Source: DASPXK01 sp035637315
GTDB lineage: Bacteria; Chloroflexota; UBA6077; JACCZL01
NCBI GenBank assembly: GCA_035637315.1
Contig: DASPXK010000343.1
Location: forward strand, 1-34,110
Direction: 5' to 3'
DNA length: 34,110 nucleotides
The notes beneath the pieces are model-generated. The model searched no databases and was not told the DNA's origin. It saw only the letters and a list, made by a program, of their open reading frames with translations. Position numbers and translations under genes: made by a program. Shown piece after piece: positions 28,976-34,110 of this stretch (positions are counted from its first letter, which is position 1; each line of letters begins with the position of its first letter).

Positions 28976-30850
28976 GTGAACGCGGGTCACTTCCGCCTCG
29001 CTGGCCTCGCTTGCCTGGGCCTGGCCAGCCTGGTCCTGTACGGGCTGCTATTCTCGATCGTGGGCGGGCTGCACTCGGGCGTCCCGAGCCACGTCGCGGC
29101 CGCCGTGCCAGGCGTGGACCTGCTAATCGAGCGCCGTTTCCCCCTCCTCGCGCGACCGAATGACGAGCTCGAGCTGGCCCGGCACGCCACGGCGGCGCCG
29201 CTCTTCGCCGTCATCACTACAGCCCTGTTCAGCGCGTATCTCGCAGCGGTCTGTCTAGCCGGCCGCTCCTGGTCGGCCTGCGGTCGCAACGTCGTGCTCG
29301 GCTTCGCCGTCCTGTTTCAGACGTTTGCGCTCGTGGCGCCCGACATGCTGTCGACCGACCTGTACGCCTACATCTTTTACGGCCGCATGTTTGGCGTCTA
29401 CCACGGCAGCCCCTACCTGGAAGTCCCGGCCCAGTACCCAGGTGACCCATTCTACGAGCACGTTTACTGGAAGTTCGCGCCCAGCTTCTACGGCCCTCTC
29501 TGGACGCTGATCTCCGGCCCACTGGCGCGTGCCGCGGGCGAAGACGTGGCCGTCGCGGTGCTGATGTTCAAGGCGCTGGCAGTGGCCAGCGCGCTGGCGA
29601 CCTGCGCGCTGGTCGCTGGCATCCTCGAACGGGTCGACTCTCGCTCGGCACTAGCCGGCACACTGCTGCTGGCCTGGAACCCGTTGTTCGTCGTCGAGTC
29701 AGGGCTGAGCGGCCACAACGACATCGTCATGGCGTTGCTGGTGGTGGCCGGGCTTGGGCTCATCGTAGCGCGGCGGCCGGCTCTGGCTGTCGGAGCGATC
29801 ATGCTGGGGGGCTTGGTCAAGTTCATCGCGCTGGGGCTTTTGCCACTGGTGGGTCTGTTCGCGCTGCACAACCTGCCCAACCGGCGGCATCGAGTGCAGC
29901 TCTTGGTTCGGGCCGGCTCGCTCGTGGCGCTCCTTGCGCTAGCCGTTCTCTGGCCCGTCTGGGCGGGCCCCGAGACGTTCGCGGCCGGAACGCTCGGGGC
30001 AGCCGGGGATCGATACGCGAACGGGCTGCCGGAGCTGGGGCTGGGCGAGCTTCGGGTCTGGCTGGGTGAGAGCCGCGAGGACACCGAGGTCCCGCTCAAT
30101 TTCAGAGGTTGGTGGGTGGCGACTCACCAGGCAGCCGAGATGTGGGCCCGCCGCGACGAAGGCTCAGACGGGCTCGAGGCGGTGCCGCAGTGGACCGAGC
30201 TGCTGGTGGTCAGTCCGGAGCGGTCTGGCTGGCTGCGCGTCTACGACCCGCGTACCCGGCTGACCGGTTTCGTTCCCTCGGCCGCGCTCGGCCCGGCCGA
30301 ACGCCCCGTGGACCTGAACGACGACCAGGATATCCGAGCCCGCGAGCGTGGCCCCGAGGGCAGCCCTGCGCTGCAGACGGCGAACGAGATCCTTCGAGCG
30401 CTCGGGTGGGTGGCCGTCGGGCTGATTTGGCTGGGCGCGCTGGCCTTGGGGACGCGCTCAATCCAGAGTCTGGCTCGAAGCTGGGTAGCGGTCTGCCTGG
30501 CCCTGTTCTATCTGGCCTCGGCCTGGTTCTGGCCCTGGTACCTGATCTGGGGCCTGGTGGCGGCCGCGCTCGCGCCGCACGGGGCGCTCAGTCGCTGGAT
30601 GGTGCTCCTGTCTTGGGGTGCGCTGCTCTTGTACGCCACGCTCGGTTTCAGCGAGAGCAACCTCTGGTACGTGCAGACGTACCGCTCGCTGGCGGTGTTC
30701 GGTCTTCCGCTGCTCGTATTCGTGCTGGATGCCCTCTTGCGGGCCGCGCTGGTCGGGGCGGCGCGGCTTCGGCGACGGATCGCTGCGCGAGCTCCCGCGG
30801 GATCTGTGCTGCCGGCCAGTCCCCAGACCCCGGATCCGAGCGGGGCCTAG
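28976..30850 (+). CDS. GT-C membrane glycosyltransferase (mannosyltransferase-like) with SH3-like insert
   Basis: A multi-pass membrane protein of 624 residues with about a dozen hydrophobic segments. STDLYAYIFYGRMFGVY (126-142) and NPLFVVESGLSGHNDIVMAL (235-254) resemble polyprenol-phosphate-sugar-dependent alpha-mannosyltransferases of the MptA/MptB type, which extend lipid-linked or wall glycans using the outer-face sugar carrier. Between hydrophobic blocks, residues ~335-475 form a soluble insert; its part WTELLVVSPERSGWLRVYDP and TGFVPSAALGP (406-440) looks like a bacterial SH3 domain. The start is GTG at 28976, without a ribosome site. Its TAG shares the bases CTAG with the stop of the convergent glycosyltransferase. 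Substrate and acceptor are unknown. Confidence 0.78.
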   Translation: MNAGHFRLAGLACLGLASLVLYGLLFSIVGGLHSGVPSHVAAAVPGVDLLIERRFPLLARPNDELELARHATAAPLFAVITTALFSAYLAAVCLAGRSWSACGRNVVLGFAVLFQTFALVAPDMLSTDLYAYIFYGRMFGVYHGSPYLEVPAQYPGDPFYEHVYWKFAPSFYGPLWTLISGPLARAAGEDVAVAVLMFKALAVASALATCALVAGILERVDSRSALAGTLLLAWNPLFVVESGLSGHNDIVMALLVVAGLGLIVARRPALAVGAIMLGGLVKFIALGLLPLVGLFALHNLPNRRHRVQLLVRAGSLVALLALAVLWPVWAGPETFAAGTLGAAGDRYANGLPELGLGELRVWLGESREDTEVPLNFRGWWVATHQAAEMWARRDEGSDGLEAVPQWTELLVVSPERSGWLRVYDPRTRLTGFVPSAALGPAERPVDLNDDQDIRARERGPEGSPALQTANEILRALGWVAVGLIWLGALALGTRSIQSLARSWVAVCLALFYLASAWFWPWYLIWGLVAAALAPHGALSRWMVLLSWGALLLYATLGFSESNLWYVQTYRSLAVFGLPLLVFVLDALLRAALVGAARLRRRIAARAPAGSVLPASPQTPDPSGA

Positions 30851-32928
30851 GGCGGACCCGCCGGCAGGACGGTCAGCGTGGCCAGCGTGACGCCCTTAGG
30901 GTCCGCCTGTGAGGTTTCGTCGCGCGCCCCCACGGGTCCAACGAGCCGCCGCGCTCGGGGGTCGTAGAGCCGGACCGAGAGCGCGTAGCCGCCTGGCTTG
31001 AGCGATCGAGGCAGTCTGACCAGCGCCGAGAGCGAGATGGTTCGCCCGGGCATCCAAGAGGCGGTGCCCGGCCCGAGCCCGGCTAGCGGCAGCTCGTCGC
31101 TCTTCCAGACGACCTGCTCGTCGCCCCGCAGCTGAAGCACGGCCTGGTAATCGGCCTGCGGTCGCGTTACGGCCTCCCACGCCAGGTTGACGGCGCTGAC
31201 TCCGCCAGCGGGGAGACGGGTCGCTTCGAGCCCCGCTGCGGCCAGCCGAATCCCACCCTCGAAGTCAACGTCCAGGCGATTGGTGGCCAGCTGCTGCAAG
31301 CTCGATCTGGCCCGCTCAACGTCCTCAGGGCGTACGTATAGCGTCGGCGTCGCCTCGCCGTCGGCGGCGTAGACGCGAACGGGCACATAGCTCCGATCGA
31401 CCCAGGCCTTGAACCGCCTGAGCGTGGCCAGCTTGTCGGCCCAGAGCAGCACGGCCGCGGTCCTGTAGCGGGTCGCCTCCTCGATCGCATCGTCGGCTGT
31501 CAGCGAGCTGGCCAGGATGCGAGTGACCGAGGACTCGACGAGCGGTGGTGGCACCAGGCGCCGAGCCTGGAACGTCAGGTATGGATGGTCGGTCGCGATC
31601 ACGTCCTGTTGGCTCGTGATCGACCGCAGTGTCGAGATCACCTCCGGATACCAGTATGCGGCCGGATCGTTCTCGAGCGGCTCAGGATTGAAGACGAGCT
31701 GCTGGTCGCGCGCCGCCACGGCCGGCAGCGTCGCCAGGTAGGCTACTGCCCCGAGGGCGACGGCCGCCAATAACGGCCTCGTCCCCGCGGGCCCGCCCAA
31801 CGACAGGCGATCGACGACAGACGGCAGACGACGGACTTCGCTCGCCCGTCGTCGGTCGTCCATCGTCCGTCCTCTGGTCGCACTGTCGCCGGCCCGCTCC
31901 CAGAGCAGGCCGACGCCCGCCCCCGCCAGCAAGGCCAGGGGTGGGATCAGGGTGACCACGTGTTTGCCATGCAGCGGCGTGTGGACCAGCAGGAGTAGCA
32001 GCGACGCGGCCGGCCAGGCGAGCCAGGGAATCGACGCGCGGCCCAGTCGGGTCGCTGCGACCACCGCCCCGGCCGCGGCAAAGGCGGCGATGCCGGGCCG
32101 GTCGCCGGCCAGCTCTTCCAGAATGCGGGCCCAGTTCCAGTCGACGCCACGCCCTTCGGCCGCGCGGCTGCGCAGGCGAAACGCGACGACTTGTTCGAGG
32201 ATCTCCGAGAAGCCGATCAAGAGCGTCGGCACGGCGATGGCCACCGCGCAGGCCCCGATCAGCAGGCCGACGTTTCGCCAGCGCCGCTCCGCTCGCAGCA
32301 TCACGAGCAGTCCGACTGGGACACAGATCGCCAGGGTGACCGGCTTGAGCAGCAAGCTGACAGCCACCAGCAGCGCCGCGGCCACCAGCCAGCGGTCGCG
32401 CCCCGTGCGCTGGAAGAGCAGCGCCGCCGCTACCGCGGCGACAGCCGGCGCCTCGGCGGGAACCTCGGCCAGCCCCAAGCGCGAGAATTTGACGTAAGTA
32501 GGGCTGATCGCGAGAAGCGACGCGGCGACGATCGCGGCCGGCCGGCCGCCGACCAGATGTGCGAGCCAGTACAAGCCGGCGACGCCTGCGAGCGCGAACA
32601 GGACGACTCCGCTGCGGACAGCCTCAAGCGTCTGGCCGAATAACATGAAGGTCGGATAGAGGGCGTAGAAGAGAAGTGGGCCTTGATTACAGAAGATCTC
32701 GACGCAGGGGCGGTAGCCAGCCGCCATGAGCAGGAGTTGCTCGGCGCGGATGCCTTCCGGAAACGAGATGGTGTAGACGTCCAGGCGTGGCAGCCGCATC
32801 AGGCCGGCCGCCAGTAGGATCACGCCTGCCAGCGCCAGGTCGGGCCACGCGATACGGGCCGCCAGAGCGCGAGAGCGCGCCTCAGGTGATTCGATCGAAG
32901 CCCGCTCGGCGGCGACTGTCACGCCCAC
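30847..32928 (-). CDS. GT39/ArnT-like membrane glycosyltransferase
   Basis: A 693-residue GT-C protein with about ten membrane segments in residues 30-420 and a soluble C-terminal domain (about 425-693). The first outer loop FPEGIRAEQLLLMAAG followed by EIFCNQGPLLFY resembles the dolichyl/polyprenyl-phosphate-mannose-type family, with Glu rather than the usual Asp-Glu pair. The C-terminal part has beta-rich segments (GGYALSVRLYDP) and may bind the acceptor. The start is GTG at 32926-32928 with a weak ribosome site. Around residues 350-375 a hydrophilic stretch (RGRTMDDRRRASEVRRLPSV) interrupts a hydrophobic region; it is encoded by an inverted repeat. It ends tail to tail with the previous gene, sharing four bases. 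Specific substrate unknown. Confidence 0.78.
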   Translation of the reverse strand: MGVTVAAERASIESPEARSRALAARIAWPDLALAGVILLAAGLMRLPRLDVYTISFPEGIRAEQLLLMAAGYRPCVEIFCNQGPLLFYALYPTFMLFGQTLEAVRSGVVLFALAGVAGLYWLAHLVGGRPAAIVAASLLAISPTYVKFSRLGLAEVPAEAPAVAAVAAALLFQRTGRDRWLVAAALLVAVSLLLKPVTLAICVPVGLLVMLRAERRWRNVGLLIGACAVAIAVPTLLIGFSEILEQVVAFRLRSRAAEGRGVDWNWARILEELAGDRPGIAAFAAAGAVVAATRLGRASIPWLAWPAASLLLLLVHTPLHGKHVVTLIPPLALLAGAGVGLLWERAGDSATRGRTMDDRRRASEVRRLPSVVDRLSLGGPAGTRPLLAAVALGAVAYLATLPAVAARDQQLVFNPEPLENDPAAYWYPEVISTLRSITSQQDVIATDHPYLTFQARRLVPPPLVESSVTRILASSLTADDAIEEATRYRTAAVLLWADKLATLRRFKAWVDRSYVPVRVYAADGEATPTLYVRPEDVERARSSLQQLATNRLDVDFEGGIRLAAAGLEATRLPAGGVSAVNLAWEAVTRPQADYQAVLQLRGDEQVVWKSDELPLAGLGPGTASWMPGRTISLSALVRLPRSLKPGGYALSVRLYDPRARRLVGPVGARDETSQADPKGVTLATLTVLPAGPP
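31813..31867. repeat. GACGAC inverted repeat inserted in a glycosyltransferase gene
   Basis: Arms at 31813-31834 and 31846-31867 match at 18 of 22 positions in inverted order around an 11-base loop. The same words (GTCCGTCGTC, GGACGAC) build the intergenic inverted repeat after rplY (18274-18331). The repeat is translated in frame as a charged segment. Confidence 0.65.
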
Positions 32929-33330
32929 CCCCGGTGGCAGAGAATCGCCAGGGCGAGGGGCCCGGGCACAAGATTCTACCAGAGGGCGGCCAGAAGAAGT
33001 GCGACGGATTTATACTCTTCGCGGTGGATAGCCCAGGCCGGGGGAGTGTCCCGCGTCAGATGGTGGCGCGAGGATGCCAGTCGCGAGACGAGTGGCCCGA
33101 TGGCGCGGGCCGGGCCCCTGTTGTCATCCTGAGTCTCCATGGTCCAAGGCAGCGGAGGCTCACCGGTGAGGAGCATGAGATCCTCCGCTTCGCTCAGGAT
33201 GATAATGGGGACTCTAGATGCTTCACGCCCAGGATGATGGTAAAGATATGAACAATTATATCTACCGTAGCCTGGACAGGACGTCCGCGGCCGGCTCGCT
33301 CGCCGACCGGCGGGACCCAAGGAGGCTGCG
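32929..33330. other. 402-bp gene-free gap between divergent glycosyltransferases
   Basis: Near 33011-33016 TATACT (plus) and, overlapping on minus, TATAAA could be -10 boxes; the minus one would serve the gene starting at 32928. Bases 33123-33203 hold a degenerate GTCATCCTGAG palindrome. Bases 33244-33263 are AGATAT and ATATCT around an 8-base loop, an AT-rich island in GC-rich DNA. AAGGAGG at 33319-33325 is the ribosome site of the next gene. No ORF with coding character is seen. Confidence 0.55.
33123..33203. repeat. Degenerate GTCATCCTGAG palindrome
   Basis: GTCATCCTGAG opens at 33123 and CTTCGCTCAGGATGAT closes at 33203; the middle has diverged. A further CCAGGATGATGG fragment lies at about 33230. 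The ends match the near-perfect copy at 14705-14768. Confidence 0.6.
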
Positions 33331-34110
33331 GTGGCCGTAGGTGCGGCTCAGGCCTCGGTTGCCGACGCGCCGGTCCGGCCCAGCCTCAGGCTGCGCTGGC
33401 GCGCACGGACCAGCCAGATCGTCGCCGCGTTGGCCGTGGTGATCGTGCTGGCGGCTGCACTTCGCCTGCACGACCTTGGCGCCCGGAGCCTGTGGATCGA
33501 CGAGCTGTTCAGCGTCGGGCTCGCAGTCCAGGACGCGTGGACGACGCTCGTCGTGTTGAACGGCGAAGAGGCGAATATGACGTTGTATTACGTCATCTTG
33601 CACCTCTGGCTCGGGCTGGTCGGCGTCGCGCCACTGCCCGGCAGCGAGGTCTGGGTCCGCCTGCCATCGGTTGCCTTTGGGCTCGTATCTGTGTGGGCGC
33701 TCTACAAGCTGGGGGCCGAGGTGGACTCGCCCATGACCGGCCTGCTGGCGGCGCTCCTCGCGGCGGTGAACGCCTACCACGTCGAGATGTCGCAGGAGGC
33801 GCGCTCCTACACGTTGTGGGCGGCCCTGGCAAGCCTGTCCTGGCTGGCGCTGCTGCGTGCGCTCGACGGTGGCGGCCGCAAGGCGTGGACCGCCTACGTC
33901 GTCTGCACGGCGCTCGCCTTCTACGCCCATTTCTTCACCGCCTTTGGCGTGCTTGCCCAGGTGGTCCACGTCGCACTGCGGCGCCGCTGGTCCGAACTTC
34001 AGAGTTTCGCGCTCAGCGGCGTTGGGGTCGCCTTGCTGTGCCTGCCGTTCGTCCCGTTCTTCATGCTCAACCACGATGGCAGCCAGATCCTTCACGTTCG
34101 GCGCTCCGGT
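33331..34110 (+). CDS. GT39/ArnT-like membrane glycosyltransferase, 3' partial
   Basis: The frame is open from a GTG at 33331 to the window end (260 codons), so the C-terminus is missing. The start is well marked by AAGGAGG five bases upstream. After ~30 residues a membrane segment (IVAALAVVIVLAAALRL) leads to the outer-loop motif ARSLWIDELFSVGLA, the SLWxDExFS signature of GT39-type enzymes with the catalytic Asp-Glu. MTLYYVILHLWLGL, RLPSVAFGLVSVWALYKLG, and a NAYHVEMSQEARSYTLW segment follow, all typical. It would transfer a sugar from a polyprenyl-phosphate carrier to a lipid or protein at the outer membrane face. It is divergent from the GT39-like gene at 30847-32928. Confidence 0.88.
   Translation, partial: MAVGAAQASVADAPVRPSLRLRWRARTSQIVAALAVVIVLAAALRLHDLGARSLWIDELFSVGLAVQDAWTTLVVLNGEEANMTLYYVILHLWLGLVGVAPLPGSEVWVRLPSVAFGLVSVWALYKLGAEVDSPMTGLLAALLAAVNAYHVEMSQEARSYTLWAALASLSWLALLRALDGGGRKAWTAYVVCTALAFYAHFFTAFGVLAQVVHVALRRRWSELQSFALSGVGVALLCLPFVPFFMLNHDGSQILHVRRSG

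Noticed and set aside
33262..34095. 277-codon open frame on minus near the right edge
   Set aside because: Antisense to the GT39-type gene starting at 33331, which has AAGGAGG and clear family motifs.
1..34110. tRNA, rRNA, CRISPR array or insertion sequence
   Set aside because: No T-loop-like GGTTCGAATCC block, no rRNA segments, no regular spacer-repeat pattern and no transposase ORF were seen; the repeats are palindromic or short tandem only.

Overview
The window is a gene-dense, high-GC stretch of bacterial chromosome with no plasmid, phage or insertion-sequence genes. I infer a Chloroflexota-like organism. The reasons are the archaeal/eukaryote-type prolyl-tRNA synthetase, a DapL-type aminotransferase, a DinG helicase with an N-terminal exonuclease domain, an Fha/RodA/PbpA wall cluster, frequent GTG and TTG starts, and several families of palindromic intergenic repeats. 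This placement comes from gene content alone; no 16S or phylogenetic marker was compared.

Layout. Bases 3-1876 hold the two ATPase genes of a peptide-type ABC importer, the first cut by the window edge. Bases 1947-4338 (minus) are proS followed by a HEAT-repeat gene. Bases 4665-7210 (plus) are overlapping alanine racemase and pyrimidine-nucleoside phosphorylase genes. dinG (7263-10109) and a small membrane protein lie on minus, followed by a minus-strand wall-growth operon read fhaA-fhaB-rodA-pbpA (14659 down to 10635). On plus come acpS, recJ and rplY, with a small minus-strand membrane ORF between acpS and recJ. aspS (minus) is divergent from a CvpA-CAP fusion gene that overlaps hemW. A polyprenyl diphosphate synthase (minus) is divergent from miaA, which is followed by a dapF-like gene. 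A HEPN/nucleotidyltransferase pair comes next, then dapL (minus), gdhA (plus) and three GT-C-type membrane glycosyltransferases, the last cut by the window end and starting at 33331.

How the genes work together. Many serve cell-envelope synthesis: alanine racemase (D-Ala), DapL and the DapF-like protein (diaminopimelate/lysine), a prenyl diphosphate synthase, the RodA/PbpA pair with its FHA adaptors, and lipid-linked-sugar glycosyltransferases. The rest is translation and tRNA modification (proS, aspS, miaA, rplY), repair (recJ, dinG) and central nitrogen metabolism (gdhA).

The most unusual points are these. The DapF homologue has serine at both positions of the catalytic cysteines. The HEPN ORF runs about 295 bp in another frame over its nucleotidyltransferase partner. 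A roughly 190-nt, hairpin-rich leader precedes gdhA. A GT-C enzyme carries an SH3-like insert. At least six families of palindromic or tandem repeats fill nearly every gap, and in several places they have moved into genes, supplying the C-termini or stop codons of hemW, aspS and pbpA and an in-frame insert in a glycosyltransferase.
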